Assembly: GCF_019511445.1 (NCBI RefSeq)
Contig: NZ_JAEUAN010000007.1
Location: forward strand, 185,348-249,347
Origin: Aliirhizobium wenxiniae
GTDB taxonomy: Bacteria; Pseudomonadota; Alphaproteobacteria; Rhizobiales; Rhizobiaceae
Reading direction: 5' to 3'
DNA: 64,000 nt
Made by a program: the position numbers and the translations under genes
Shown here: in pieces, positions 46,997 through 55,763 of the stretch
Layout of the letters: each line of letters starts with the position of its first letter
Position numbering within the stretch: position 1 is the stretch's first letter
The notes under the pieces: model-generated
The model's database searches: none
Told to the model about the DNA's origin: nothing
Seen by the model: only the letters and a program-made list of their open reading frames with translations

Positions 46997-47302
46997 TTCG
47001 TCTTCCTTCCCTATTGTCCGGAACCGCCCGAACGCCGTTTGGCAGATCAGGTCACGGGGTGTTCATTCCAGCCTCGACATTCATACCCGCGCAGATGCCG
47101 TTGCGCGACTGCGCTTGATTGATAAATGAGAAATATTTCAGGGCGCAAACTTTTGCTCATTCCCTTGTGCCGGACGAAAAAACGCATCTCGCCTGACAGC
47201 CGTCATCTTTATAGAAGTCGACGGTAGCAGGCGGCGGACCAATCCCTATATTCAACCCGGCGCAAGCCGCTTTTATGGCGCGATGAGCAAGGACCGATTT
47301 CG
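46997..47302. other. Divergent intergenic region, polyol dehydrogenase / yghU
   Basis: These 306 bp hold the promoters of two divergent genes and no gene of their own. A compact AT-rich stretch at 47121-47160 has the palindrome GAAATATTTC (47130-47139) inside ATGAG...CTCAT flanks (47126-47130 and 47156-47160). This could be an operator for a sugar-responsive regulator. No regulator gene is adjacent. Confidence 0.4.
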
Positions 47303-48208
47303 ATGACCGATAAATCCCCCGCCGACAATTTCCCCGCAGGTTACGAACCCTCCAAGGTCTGGACCTGGGAAAAGGGCAATGGCGGCCAGTTTGCCAATAT
47401 CAACCGGCCGATCGCCGGCCCGACGCAGGAAAAAGAACTGCCGATCGGAAAACATCCGCTGCAGCTCTATTCGCTCGGCACGCCGAACGGCGTGAAGGTG
47501 ACGATCCTGCTCGAAGAGCTTCTCGCGGCCGGGCATTCCGGCGCCGAATACGATGCCTGGCTGATCAAGATCGGTGACGGCGACCAGTTCGGCTCGGGCT
47601 TCGTTGGTATCAACCCGAATTCAAAAATCCCGGCAATGCTGGACCATGCGCCGAAGGATGGCGGAAAACCGATCCGCCTGTTCGAATCGGCTTCGATCAT
47701 GACCTATCTGGCGGAAAAATTCGGTGCCTTCCTGCCGACGGATGCCCGCACGCGGGCGGAAACGCTGAACTGGCTGTTCTGGCAGATGGGCTCGGCGCCC
47801 TTCGTCGGCGGCGGTTTCGGTCATTTTTATGCCTATGCGCCGATCAAGATCAAATATGCGATCGACCGCTATGCAATGGAAACCAAGCGCCAGCTCGACG
47901 TGCTCGACCGGCATCTGGCCGAAAACCAGTTCATGGCGGGTAAGGAATACACGATCGCCGACATGGCGATCTGGCCATGGTACGGCAATCTGGCGCTCGG
48001 CCAGGCCTATGGCGATGCCGGTGACTTCCTCGACGTTCAGAGCTATAGGAACCTGCAGCGCTGGACGGCGGAAGTTTTTGCCCGGCCGGCGGTGAAGCGT
48101 GGGCGCATGGTCAACCGCATGTCGGGCGATCCCTCCGAGCAGCTGCACGAGCGTCACGACGCCTCCGATTTCGACACCAAGACGGCCGACAAGGTCGCAA
48201 AAACTTAA
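47303..48208 (+). CDS. yghU: Glutathione-dependent disulfide-bond oxidoreductase, YghU-type
   Basis: A 301-residue glutathione transferase-like protein of the Nu class. A long N-terminal arm (YEPSKVWTWEKGNGGQFANIN) is specific to YghU. The thioredoxin-fold domain has LYSLGTPNGVKVTILLEEL and SKIPAMLDH...LFESASIMTYLAEKFG. The helical C-terminal domain ends in a charged tail. The TPNG stretch binds glutathione. It reduces organic hydroperoxides or disulfides with two glutathione molecules. A small unknown gene follows 12 bp later and may be co-transcribed. Confidence 0.9.
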   Translation: MTDKSPADNFPAGYEPSKVWTWEKGNGGQFANINRPIAGPTQEKELPIGKHPLQLYSLGTPNGVKVTILLEELLAAGHSGAEYDAWLIKIGDGDQFGSGFVGINPNSKIPAMLDHAPKDGGKPIRLFESASIMTYLAEKFGAFLPTDARTRAETLNWLFWQMGSAPFVGGGFGHFYAYAPIKIKYAIDRYAMETKRQLDVLDRHLAENQFMAGKEYTIADMAIWPWYGNLALGQAYGDAGDFLDVQSYRNLQRWTAEVFARPAVKRGRMVNRMSGDPSEQLHERHDASDFDTKTADKVAKT

Positions 48209-48220
48209 AGGGACCAAGAC

Positions 48221-48598
48221 ATGGCAAACCTGCCCGAAATGACCAAACACCGCGGTTTTCCGGGCGGCCTGCCGGGAACTGGAACCCAGTTCACCATCCG
48301 TCGCGCCAATCCAAAGGGGGTTACGCCGCTGAAGGCGATCCCCCGCAAGGCGCGGCCGGGCACCAAGGAACACCGCGTCGATGCGGCCTTCCTGCATGCA
48401 CTCTGGTTCTATTTCGGCGATCAGCCTTTCGAGCGCGGCAATCTCGATGCCGCGCGGCTCTGCCTGCTCTTCGGTCGCGAAGTGATGCCAGCCGACAAGG
48501 ATTTCGATCCGCTGTCCTACGAATCGCTGCTCGTCATCAACGAAAAGGTCGCCCGCCAGAATTTTCCGGAATCTTTTGACGAGATTTTCGAGGTTTAA
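48221..48598 (+). CDS. Small hypothetical protein downstream of yghU
   Basis: A 125-residue soluble protein that I do not recognise. The first 45 residues are basic and rich in Gly, Pro and Arg. The rest looks helical (VDAAFLHALWFYFGDQPFERG, ARLCLLFGREVMPADKDF), ending acidic (FDEIFEV). The spacing of 12 bp and a clear AAAGGGACC site indicate that it is translated with yghU. No signal peptide or membrane helix is present. Confidence 0.72.
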   Translation: MANLPEMTKHRGFPGGLPGTGTQFTIRRANPKGVTPLKAIPRKARPGTKEHRVDAAFLHALWFYFGDQPFERGNLDAARLCLLFGREVMPADKDFDPLSYESLLVINEKVARQNFPESFDEIFEV

Positions 48599-48690
48599 GG
48601 CAATTTCGGACGCAATCGGCTTCGGCTTTTGCTGAATGAGCTGGCCTGGACCGCTGACAAAGCTGTTTTCGACCACAAGAGCCATGATCG

Positions 48691-48808
48691 CCCTCATCCC
48701 TGTGCTTGTCACAGGGATCCAGCAGCGTCGCGTCTGCGACGCGAGAGACTCCTTTCACGCGAAAGACTTCGCGTGGCTGGATTCCTGTGACAAGCACAGG
48801 AATGAGGG
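48691..48808. repeat. Palindromic intergenic repeat (CCCTCATCCCTGTG...CACAGGAATGAGGG)
   Basis: A 118-bp element whose ends are inverted (CCCTCATCCCTGTGCTTGTC against GACAAGCACAGGAATGAGGG), with internal hairpins CGTCGCG-TCTG-CGACGCG-like and TTTCACGCGAAAG...CTTCGCGTGG. It fills part of a 319-bp gap between a small hypothetical gene and the end of ubiV; the rest of the gap shows no gene. Confidence 0.75.
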
Positions 48809-48917
48809 AGGGTCTCATTGCCGACGATCTCCAAAGCAACCCTCACCATTGCTGAACGCAAGCTTTGTCAGCAATCTACCCAGTCGTTCCCAAGCCTTCC
48901 CTCTCAGACCAGCCCCC

Positions 48918-49856
48918 TCAAGCCGGCCATGCCGCCTGCAGGCTGCGGGTGCGCGCCATCCAGACGGCGCCTTCCTTGGCGTGATGGAAACCGTTAGCAA
49001 GCGGGGCTGCGGCATAAAGCTGGCGCAGCTTCGCAACACCCGCATCCGCATCCACCGTTTCATCGAGCACCGCGCGGTGCAGCTTTGCGACTTCCACCAT
49101 GTCGCAATCCTGCGGCGACAGACGGAATGAGCGCACGCCTGCCTTGACCAGATGATCCAGTTCGCCGAGCAGCGACTGGCAGGCATGCGAGACCGTCTGC
49201 ACGCCGTTCAGCGCCAGAAAAGACTGGCGGTCGAGCGTGCGCACCGGCAACCCATCCGGGTCCTCACCGCAGACGAACTGGCAATTGTCCTTGATCTTGC
49301 CCTTGGAGCGGGCATGGGCGCAGCGTGCGGAAATAGCGAGCGGCATGCGGCCGAAGGCGAAAACCTCGAAATCGATATCCGGGAATTCGGCGGCGATTTC
49401 CTTCACCGACGAGAAAGGCAGTTCCGGCGGCAGACAGATGCGTTTTGCCCCGCGGCCGGCGAGCAGCCTTGCGGTCGGCGCGTTATAGACATTGACCAGC
49501 GGCCCGATCGTGTGCGGCTTGTCCTTCAGGATCGCCAACGCCGAAAGATCATTGGCCTCCATCAGGTGCTCGCTTACCTCGGCCATTTCACGGATCTGTT
49601 TGCTCTCGCGGTTTAGTGTCACCAGCGCCAGCGTCGACAGGATCACCGTCTTGCCGGCACTTTCCAGACGTTCCACCACTTCGGCCAGATGCGGCTCGAT
49701 GAAATGCTGGCGTTTCGAACAGACGGTCTCGCCGATCACCACCCGGTCCACCGGCGCTTCATCGGCAATACGGAAATGGAAATCGCGCCACTTTTCCGCA
49801 TTCCAGAGATAATAGACCGGCCCGAGCGTCAGGCTGGTTTTCTTCATATCGGTCAT
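48918..49856 (-). CDS. ubiV: O2-independent ubiquinone hydroxylation protein UbiV
   Basis: A 312-residue U32-family protein carrying a [4Fe-4S] cluster; it works with UbiU to hydroxylate the ubiquinone ring without oxygen, using prephenate as oxygen donor. The cluster ligands are visible: Cys in GETVCSKRQHF and the triad in SARCAHARSKGKIKDNC followed by QFVC, spaced C-x12-C-x3-C as in E. coli UbiV. It follows ubiU by a few bases. ATG 49856 and GTG 49859 are both possible starts; GGAG lies upstream of both. Confidence 0.93.
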   Translation of the reverse strand: MTDMKKTSLTLGPVYYLWNAEKWRDFHFRIADEAPVDRVVIGETVCSKRQHFIEPHLAEVVERLESAGKTVILSTLALVTLNRESKQIREMAEVSEHLMEANDLSALAILKDKPHTIGPLVNVYNAPTARLLAGRGAKRICLPPELPFSSVKEIAAEFPDIDFEVFAFGRMPLAISARCAHARSKGKIKDNCQFVCGEDPDGLPVRTLDRQSFLALNGVQTVSHACQSLLGELDHLVKAGVRSFRLSPQDCDMVEVAKLHRAVLDETVDADAGVAKLRQLYAAAPLANGFHHAKEGAVWMARTRSLQAAWPA

Positions 49857-49861
49857 CACGC

Positions 49862-50839
49862 TTATCTCCAGCGTTTCTCGTAGGCGCCGGACGTCGTCTT
49901 CTGTCCTTCGCTCATGGTCCGCAGGCGCGCCAGAAGCGGCGCGCGGCGATCCGGCGCGCTGTTCAGCGCCGCCTTCATGGTCGACACGACTTCGGCCACA
50001 TAGGCCTTGCCGCGCTGCCGGCCTTCGATCTTCAGCGCCTTTACGCCGGCAGCTTTGAGCGCTTCCAGTTCACCCATCACATCCAGCGAAACCGGATCCT
50101 CGAAGGCATAACCATTGCTGTCGGCAATATCGAACCGGCCCTTGCAGAGCGTCGGGTAACCGGCCGCCTCGCCTGCCGGAAAGCGGTTGATGGTGAACTC
50201 GCCGAGTTCGGACACCAGTTCGCCGCCATCCTTGCGGTAGCGCACGTGGCTTGCCGGCGAACAGACGCCGTTCATGTTGGGCGACTTACCCGTTGCGTAG
50301 GAAGAGAGCGAACAGCGGCCTTCCGCCATGACGCAGAGCCCGCCGAAAACGAAGACTTCCATTTCGCAACGGATATTCTTGCCGATCCTTGCAATGTCGG
50401 CGATCGTCAAGGTGCGCGGCAGCACGACGCGCTGGGCGTTGAAGGCATCGACGAGGAAATTGATCGCGTCGGGATTGGAGGCGGAAGCCTGAACCGAGAC
50501 ATGCAGACGCTGCTGCGGATACTTTTCCGCCACATGCGCCATGAGGCCGAAATCGGCCAAGATAAGCGCATCGGCGCCAAGCGCCACCGCGTCGGCCGCC
50601 CCCTTGTACCAGATCTCCTCTGCGCCTGCGCGCATAAAGGTATTGAGCGCGACGAAGGTCTGCGTGCCTTTTCGCTTGGCGTAGGCGATCGCCTCCCGCA
50701 GTTCTTCGCGGGAAAAATTCAGGCCGGGAAAATTGCGGGCATTGGTTTCATCGCGAAAACCGCAATAGACGGCATCGGCACCGGCATCGACGGCCTCGTG
50801 AAAGGCTGCCGGCGTGCCTGCGGGGCAGATCAGTTCCAT
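49862..50839 (-). CDS. ubiU: O2-independent ubiquinone hydroxylation protein UbiU
   Basis: A 325-residue U32-family protein opening MELICPAGTPAAFHEAVDAG. Cluster cysteines lie in GGLCVMAEGRCSLSSY, NGVCSPASHVRY and PTLCKGRFD, matching the four ligands of E. coli UbiU. KALKIEGRQRGKAYVAEVV near the end is a U32 hallmark. It forms a heterodimer with UbiV. The start overlaps the ubiT stop by 10 bp, so ubiT-ubiU-ubiV is one operon. Confidence 0.94.
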   Translation of the reverse strand: MELICPAGTPAAFHEAVDAGADAVYCGFRDETNARNFPGLNFSREELREAIAYAKRKGTQTFVALNTFMRAGAEEIWYKGAADAVALGADALILADFGLMAHVAEKYPQQRLHVSVQASASNPDAINFLVDAFNAQRVVLPRTLTIADIARIGKNIRCEMEVFVFGGLCVMAEGRCSLSSYATGKSPNMNGVCSPASHVRYRKDGGELVSELGEFTINRFPAGEAAGYPTLCKGRFDIADSNGYAFEDPVSLDVMGELEALKAAGVKALKIEGRQRGKAYVAEVVSTMKAALNSAPDRRAPLLARLRTMSEGQKTTSGAYEKRWR

Positions 50840-51354
50840 GCTGTGGCTTCTCCTGCGGTCCTCATCTGATCCTTCAGCGCACGGTCACGGATCTCACCGA
50901 TCACCCGCCTCGCAACGGGTGCGAGCGGACCGGCAAGCTTTGCCAGATCCTTCTGCAGATCGATATTGCTGGCATCGAGCGCATTGCGCATGGCCAGCAT
51001 CGCCTCCATGTCGCCGGTCACCGAAAGATCGCGAGAAAAGAACAGCGCGTCGGCATCGCAGCGCCCTTCCATTAGCGCAAGAAGCAGGAAAAGCGGTGCT
51101 TCCGTGACCGCATCCGCTTCGATGTCCACCGGCTTGCGCAGCACAGAGATTTCCTCTCTGCCCGGCACGACGACGAAGGCGAGCGGAAGATCGGTCGGCA
51201 GGAAGGCGAAGCGCTTTTCCCTATGTTCGTCCAGCCGTTCGAAAAGCCCGGGATGCGCCTTGGCAATGCGGCCGAACATTAGCCGGCAGATCCGCTCGAT
51301 CAACGGGATCGGGATCATATGGAGTGGCGCGGAAAGAATAGGCGGTATCAGCAT
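50830..51354 (-). CDS. ubiT: Anaerobic ubiquinone biosynthesis accessory factor UbiT (SCP2 domain)
   Basis: A 174-residue SCP2 lipid-binding protein: RLMFGRIAKAHPGLFERL, then FAFLPTDLPLAFVVVPG and a DADALFFSRDLSVTGDMEAM stretch with the family's RDLxVxGD pattern. It binds isoprenoid intermediates and is the anaerobic counterpart of UbiJ. It is first in the ubiTUV operon. The ATG has a weak ribosome site. An FNR-like box is centred 70 bp before the start codon. Confidence 0.9.
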   Translation of the reverse strand: MLIPPILSAPLHMIPIPLIERICRLMFGRIAKAHPGLFERLDEHREKRFAFLPTDLPLAFVVVPGREEISVLRKPVDIEADAVTEAPLFLLLALMEGRCDADALFFSRDLSVTGDMEAMLAMRNALDASNIDLQKDLAKLAGPLAPVARRVIGEIRDRALKDQMRTAGEATAWN

Positions 51355-51417
51355 GGGCGGACGACATTTTTCGTTTCAGGGTTTCACGGACCGTAAATCC
51401 CCCTCCCGCAAAACCAC

Positions 51418-51431
51418 TTGAGCTATGACAA
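51418..51431. promoter_or_regulatory. FNR/NnrR-like box between ubiT and ubiD
   Basis: TTGAGCTATGACAA resembles the TTGAT-N4-ATCAA palindrome of FNR/FixK/NnrR-type regulators, with one half imperfect. If it lies at -41.5 of a ubiT promoter, transcription would begin near 51383, leaving a 28-base leader. This fits the known anaerobic control of ubiTUV in other bacteria but is inference here. Confidence 0.45.
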
Positions 51432-51464
51432 GGACGTTTCGAAAATCTCTCTGCACAGAAAGGC

Positions 51465-53006
51465 ATGACCCAAGAAACCGCCTCTGCCCGAGCCTTGACC
51501 CCAGCCCTTCGGCGTTATGACGACCTGCAGCATTTTGCCCGGGAACTGGAAAATCGTGGCCTCATGAAGCGGATTTTCCGGCCGGTCAGCCTAGTGCACG
51601 AGGTGACGGAAATCCATCGCCGTGTGCTTGCCGACGGCGGTCCGGCGCTGTGGTTCGAAAAACCGGTCGATGCGGATGGAAATGTCGTCTCGATACCGCT
51701 TCTCGCCAATCTATTCGGCACGCGTGAGCGGATCGAACTCGGTTTCGGGTTGGAGCCGGGCAGGATCGGTGACCTGGCAAAGCTTCTCGGAGAGTTGCGC
51801 GAGCCAAAACCGCCGGCCTCGCTGAAAGACGCGGTCGGCAAGCTGCCGATGCTGCGCTCGGCGCTTTCGCTCGGCGTGCGTCGCCAGACCAGCTGGGCAC
51901 GCAGCCAGGAGCAGCTTCTGATCGGCGACGACATCGACCTCGGCAAGCTGCCGATCCAGTGTTGCTGGCCGGGAGAACCCGCCCCGCTCGTCACCTGGCC
52001 GCTCGTCGTCACCCGCGGCTTCGAGGACGAGAACGACGTCAATCTCGGCGTATACCGGATGCAGAAGCTCGGCCGCGACCGGCTGATCATGCGCTGGCTG
52101 GCGCATCGCGGCGGTGCCGGCCACCACCGGCAGTGGCAGAAAGCGGGACAGGACATGCCGGTGGCCATCGCCATCGGGGCCGACCCGCAGACCATCCTTT
52201 CCGCTGTCATGCCGCTGCCCGAAGGGATGAGCGAGCTTTCCTTCGCCGGCGTACTTCGCCGTCGCCGCAGCCGTGTCGTCAAGGCGAAAACCCAGCCGCT
52301 CTATATTCCGGCCAACGCCGAAATCATCATCGAAGGCACGGTCTCGGCATCCGAGATGGCAGACGAAGGCCCTTACGGCGACCACACCGGCTATTACAAT
52401 GCCGTCGATCGTTTTCCTGTGATGCAGGTGACCGCGATCACCATGCGCAAGAAGCCCGTCTATCTGTCCACCTATACCGGCCGGCCGCCGGATGAACCGT
52501 CCGTCATGGGCGAGGCGATGAACGAGCTTTTCATCCCGCTGGTGAAAAAGCAGTTCCCGGAAATCGTCGACCTGTGGCTGCCGCCGGAAGCCTGTTCCTA
52601 CCGCGCCATCGTCGTGTCGATCGACAAGCGCTATCCCGGCCAGGCGCGGCGGATCATGCTCGGCCTCTGGTCGATGCTGCCGCAGTTCAGCTACACGAAG
52701 CTGATCATCGCGGTCGATCCCGACGTCAATGTCCGCCACTGGCCGGACGTCATCTGGGCGCTGTCCACCCGGTTCGACGCCTCGCGCGACATGGTCGTGC
52801 TCGACAATACGCCGATCGACTATCTCGACTTCGCTTCGCCGAAACACGGGCTGGGCGGCAAGCTCGGGCTGGACGCGACCGACAAGATCGGCGCTGAGAC
52901 CGACCGCGAATGGGGCAAGGTCCTTGCCATGACACCCGAGGTCAAGGAACGCGTCTCCGCCATGTGGGACGAACTCGGCCTTGGTCCGGTCGGGGGCGCA
53001 TCTTGA
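51465..53006 (+). CDS. ubiD: 4-hydroxy-3-polyprenylbenzoate decarboxylase
   Basis: A 513-residue prenylated-FMN-dependent decarboxylase acting in ubiquinone synthesis. Recognisable segments are YDDLQHFARELENRGLMKRI, GVYRMQKLGRDRLIMRWLAHRGG with the RMQ cofactor contact, AEIIIEGTVSASEMADEGPYGDHTGYY (key residues only) containing the catalytic Glu, and YPGQARRIMLGLWSMLPQFSY. Length is normal. UbiX, which makes its cofactor, is encoded next with a 4-bp overlap. Confidence 0.94.
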   Translation: MTQETASARALTPALRRYDDLQHFARELENRGLMKRIFRPVSLVHEVTEIHRRVLADGGPALWFEKPVDADGNVVSIPLLANLFGTRERIELGFGLEPGRIGDLAKLLGELREPKPPASLKDAVGKLPMLRSALSLGVRRQTSWARSQEQLLIGDDIDLGKLPIQCCWPGEPAPLVTWPLVVTRGFEDENDVNLGVYRMQKLGRDRLIMRWLAHRGGAGHHRQWQKAGQDMPVAIAIGADPQTILSAVMPLPEGMSELSFAGVLRRRRSRVVKAKTQPLYIPANAEIIIEGTVSASEMADEGPYGDHTGYYNAVDRFPVMQVTAITMRKKPVYLSTYTGRPPDEPSVMGEAMNELFIPLVKKQFPEIVDLWLPPEACSYRAIVVSIDKRYPGQARRIMLGLWSMLPQFSYTKLIIAVDPDVNVRHWPDVIWALSTRFDASRDMVVLDNTPIDYLDFASPKHGLGGKLGLDATDKIGAETDREWGKVLAMTPEVKERVSAMWDELGLGPVGGAS

Positions 53007-53575
53007 AGCGGGTCGTGCTAGGCGTCGCCGGTGCCTCCGGAGCGGCCATTGCGATGAGGATAGGCGAACTGCTATGCAGCCTGCCGGATGTGGAACTGCA
53101 TCTCGTTGTCTCAGAGGCCGGAAAACGCACGCTCGCGTACGAACTCGGCCCGGATGCCCTCACCGATCTCATCGCACTCGCTCCGAAAAATTATCCGGCT
53201 AATGATATCGGCGCAACAATCGCCAGCGGTTCCTTCAAGACTGCAGGCATGATCGTCGCCCCCTGCTCCATGCGCTCTCTGGCGGCGATCGCCACCGGCC
53301 TGTCCGACAACCTTCTCACCCGCGCCGCGGACGTGCATCTGAAGGAGCGCCGCAAACTGGTCCTGCTTGCCCGCGAAACGCCGTTGCATATCGGCCATCT
53401 GCGCAACATGGTTGCGGTCACCGAAATGGGCGCCACGATCCTGCCGCCGGTGCCCGCCTTCTACCGGCAGCCGAAAACGATCGCAGACATCGTCGATCAC
53501 ATCGCCGCCCGCGCCGTCGACCAGCTCGATCTCGGACAGGCCCCGCTTGCCGTCGAATGGGATGGCAATGCCTGA
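53003..53575 (+). CDS. ubiX: Flavin prenyltransferase UbiX
   Basis: A 190-residue enzyme that prenylates FMN for UbiD. It opens LKRVVLGVAGASGAAIAMRI (flavin-binding GASGA) and contains MIVAPCSMRSLAAIATGLSDNLLTRAADV and LVLLARETPLHIGHLRNM, the family signatures. TTG 53003 is chosen: GGGGGC precedes it, it overlaps the ubiD stop (TTGA) and it places the conserved sequence at the N-terminus. No ATG or GTG fits better. Confidence 0.93.
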   Translation: MKRVVLGVAGASGAAIAMRIGELLCSLPDVELHLVVSEAGKRTLAYELGPDALTDLIALAPKNYPANDIGATIASGSFKTAGMIVAPCSMRSLAAIATGLSDNLLTRAADVHLKERRKLVLLARETPLHIGHLRNMVAVTEMGATILPPVPAFYRQPKTIADIVDHIAARAVDQLDLGQAPLAVEWDGNA

Positions 53576-54677
53576 GGCGAACGCACCGGCCAAGCCGCCA
53601 TTCGATTATTTCCGCATCGCCTTTTTCCTTGCCGCGCTCACCGCCATCCGGGCAATAGTCTCCCCTATCGAGATATGGGACGGCGATTTTTCCCATCACG
53701 CCAATGAAATGATCTTCGGCTTCATGCTGGTGCAGCTGCTCGGTTTCATGCTGAAGGCTCTGCCGCGATGGGTCGGCCGGCCGATCCTTGCGCCGCACTT
53801 GATCCGGCTGATCCTTATTGCGCAAGCGCTGGCCTTTCTGCTCGGCCTTCATGACCTCGCTCTCGGCGCACAACTGCGCTCGATCGTCGGCCTTTCGGCC
53901 ATCGCGGCCTTTTCCGTCACCGCGATCCGGGCGCGCGCAACCCAGGCATATCCGCTGCTCGGGCTTGCCGCAGCCCATACCGGCACCGGCATCGTTGCCG
54001 CCCTTGATCTATGGTCGGGCGCCACGATGCTCGGCTTCTGCCTGATCCTTGCGATCTGTTTTGAAGTCGGCAACCGCATTTTCCCGATGGTCATCGATTC
54101 GGGCCGCACCCGCGATGGCCGGCCATCGCGACCGCTTCCAACCGCATGGCTTTCCCTCACCCAGCGGATCACCAGCCTGCTGACGCTTCTGCTCTGGGCG
54201 TTCGATCTGCCCTATGGGACCGTTGCCGCACTCGCCGGCATCAGCGGTCTCCTCTGGCTGATCCGGATCGCCCCCTGGCACGCCTTCCATTATGGCGGCG
54301 TGAGCTTCATGACCTTCGCAATGGTGGCGAAACGTATCGGTTTTCTGCTTCTTGCCATCCAGGCGTTGCCGGGAAGCCCGATACCGCTTGCAGTTCCGCA
54401 ACATGTTCTGGCGATCGGCGGGCTCGCCTCGCTTGCCGTCGCCATCGCGACCTCGATGGTGCGCAAGCGCAACGGCCAGTCCTTCCAGCGCTCGCTTCTC
54501 GGGACCGCCACCTACTTCTGCCTTGCCTGCGCACTCGCTCAGCGCATCGGCTACGCGTTCCATCCCGAATATGGGCTGAGCCAGCTTCACACAGCCCAGG
54601 CCTTCTGGCTCGCCGGGTTCGCCGGTTATGCCGTCCTGGTTCTGCGCCGGCGCAACACAGCCAATTGCGCGCGATGA
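53568..54677 (+). CDS. nnrS: NnrS-family membrane protein
   Basis: A 369-residue, about 12-helix protein matching NnrS: FDYFRIAFFLAALTAI, then FSHHANEMIFGFMLVQLLGF and the histidines in WHAFHYGGVSFMTFAMV, likely heme or metal ligands. NnrS genes belong to NO-responsive regulons of denitrifiers and protect against nitrosative stress. ATG 53568 has GGGA five bases before it and overlaps the ubiX end by 8 bp; ATG 53562 is an alternative. Its place after ubiD-ubiX ties ubiquinone synthesis to nitrogen-oxide respiration. Confidence 0.88.
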   Translation: MPEANAPAKPPFDYFRIAFFLAALTAIRAIVSPIEIWDGDFSHHANEMIFGFMLVQLLGFMLKALPRWVGRPILAPHLIRLILIAQALAFLLGLHDLALGAQLRSIVGLSAIAAFSVTAIRARATQAYPLLGLAAAHTGTGIVAALDLWSGATMLGFCLILAICFEVGNRIFPMVIDSGRTRDGRPSRPLPTAWLSLTQRITSLLTLLLWAFDLPYGTVAALAGISGLLWLIRIAPWHAFHYGGVSFMTFAMVAKRIGFLLLAIQALPGSPIPLAVPQHVLAIGGLASLAVAIATSMVRKRNGQSFQRSLLGTATYFCLACALAQRIGYAFHPEYGLSQLHTAQAFWLAGFAGYAVLVLRRRNTANCAR

Positions 54678-54734
54678 GTTCAGGCCCGATACTGCCCACG
54701 CAATCGCGAGCATCCATCACTGTCGAGGCCAGGA

Positions 54735-54971
54735 ATGCCGACATTGCTGTTATGGAAAGGCCATCGTTTTGTCTTTTATTCGAAAGAGACCGGAGAACCG
54801 CCGCATATTCACGTGCTCAAGGATGGCAAGCAGCTGAAAGTCTGGCTGCGTGAATGCAACGTCGCACGCAATGCGGGCTTCGCGCCGCATGAGGTGAATG
54901 CTATTCTGAAGGTCACTGCCGACCACAGGGATGAATTCGAGGAGGCGTGGCATGGCTATTTTGGAGATTGA
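54735..54971 (+). CDS. DUF4160 protein, possible toxin-antitoxin component
   Basis: A 78-residue protein with the DUF4160 pattern: RFVFYSKETGEPPHIHVLKD (H-x-H motif), then KVWLRECNVARNAGFAPHEVN. GAGG is placed 6 bases before the ATG. It overlaps the following DUF2442 gene by 20 bp. DUF4160 and DUF2442 genes are often adjacent and have been proposed as toxin-antitoxin-like pairs, but which is the toxin is not settled. Confidence 0.85.
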   Translation: MPTLLLWKGHRFVFYSKETGEPPHIHVLKDGKQLKVWLRECNVARNAGFAPHEVNAILKVTADHRDEFEEAWHGYFGD

Positions 54972-55236
54972 CGACCGGTATCTGCAGATTTCCGCAGTTG
55001 AGATAAACGACGAGACATTCGTCTTCCTGATGGCGGACGGACGCCGCATCGAAGCGCCGCTCTGGTGGTATCCCCGCCTCGACGCCGCCTCCCCCGAGCA
55101 GCGCAACAACTGGGCCATCCTTCCTTTTGGCGATGCGGTCGGCTGGGAAGAGATCGATGAATATATCAGTGCCGAGGCTTTGCTCATCGGCGGCGCGGCA
55201 CCGGGTGCTGTGCCTCCTGCCGAAGCTGCGGAGTAG
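54952..55236 (+). CDS. DUF2442 protein, partner of DUF4160
   Basis: A 94-residue protein with the DUF2442 features: VEINDETFVFLMADGRRIEAPLWWYPRL (key residues only) and WAILPFGDAVGWEEIDEYISAEALL, where I-x-W-E-x-x-D-E-x-[IL]-S is diagnostic. ATG 54952 has GGAGG six bases upstream. It overlaps the DUF4160 gene, so both are made from one message. The Ala/Pro-rich end is poorly conserved. Confidence 0.85.
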   Translation: MAILEIDDRYLQISAVEINDETFVFLMADGRRIEAPLWWYPRLDAASPEQRNNWAILPFGDAVGWEEIDEYISAEALLIGGAAPGAVPPAEAAE

Positions 55237-55239
55237 CCG

Positions 55240-55674
55240 ATGACCTCGATCCTGCAGATGGCAAAACTGCCCGATCCGTTCGACTGGCTGAAACCCGGCT
55301 GGCTGCGGCGCTGGACAGACCGGCAAAGGGCGCGGGATGCCATCCTCCACAATTCCCGCAAGCCGAAGCTGACGCCGGAGGAAGCGCGCCGCGATCATCG
55401 GGAGATGCTGCGCTTTCTGGCCGTCAATGCGCTTCTGGGCATTGTCATCGGCATCGGTGTCGGCATTGCCCTGATCGCGCTCGATATCGGCGGCCTGCGC
55501 GGACTGATCCTGCGGGCGGCTAATCCTGTTCTGCCGCTTTTTCTGGTTCTCGTGCCCTTCGCCTCCCTGTTCGGCGGCGCGACGGCGGCATCGGCCATCC
55601 TGATGCTTCCCTATGAAAGCAAGTACCGCGAAGAGGAAGAAGAAACCTCCGAAGACGATCCGTCGTCCCGATAA
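55240..55674 (+). CDS. Small two-helix membrane protein
   Basis: A 144-residue protein that I do not recognise. It has a basic N-terminal half (LTPEEARRDHREMLRF), two hydrophobic helices (about 59-82 and 95-122) and an acidic tail (KYREEEEETSEDDPSSR). It starts 3 bp after the DUF2442 stop, so it is probably co-transcribed with that pair. The function is unknown. Confidence 0.72.
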   Translation: MTSILQMAKLPDPFDWLKPGWLRRWTDRQRARDAILHNSRKPKLTPEEARRDHREMLRFLAVNALLGIVIGIGVGIALIALDIGGLRGLILRAANPVLPLFLVLVPFASLFGGATAASAILMLPYESKYREEEEETSEDDPSSR

Positions 55675-55763
55675 CCTATTCGGTCTTGCTTGCATTCGGC
55701 AGAAAAGATGGGTTCGGGCGCGCAAATCAGCTATCGGTCGCTGGTCACCGATATCAGGCCCGC

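Noticed and set aside
48918..54677. A denitrification island
   Set aside because: Only accessory genes (ubiTUV, nnrS) are present; no nitrite, nitric oxide or nitrous oxide reductase gene lies in the window.
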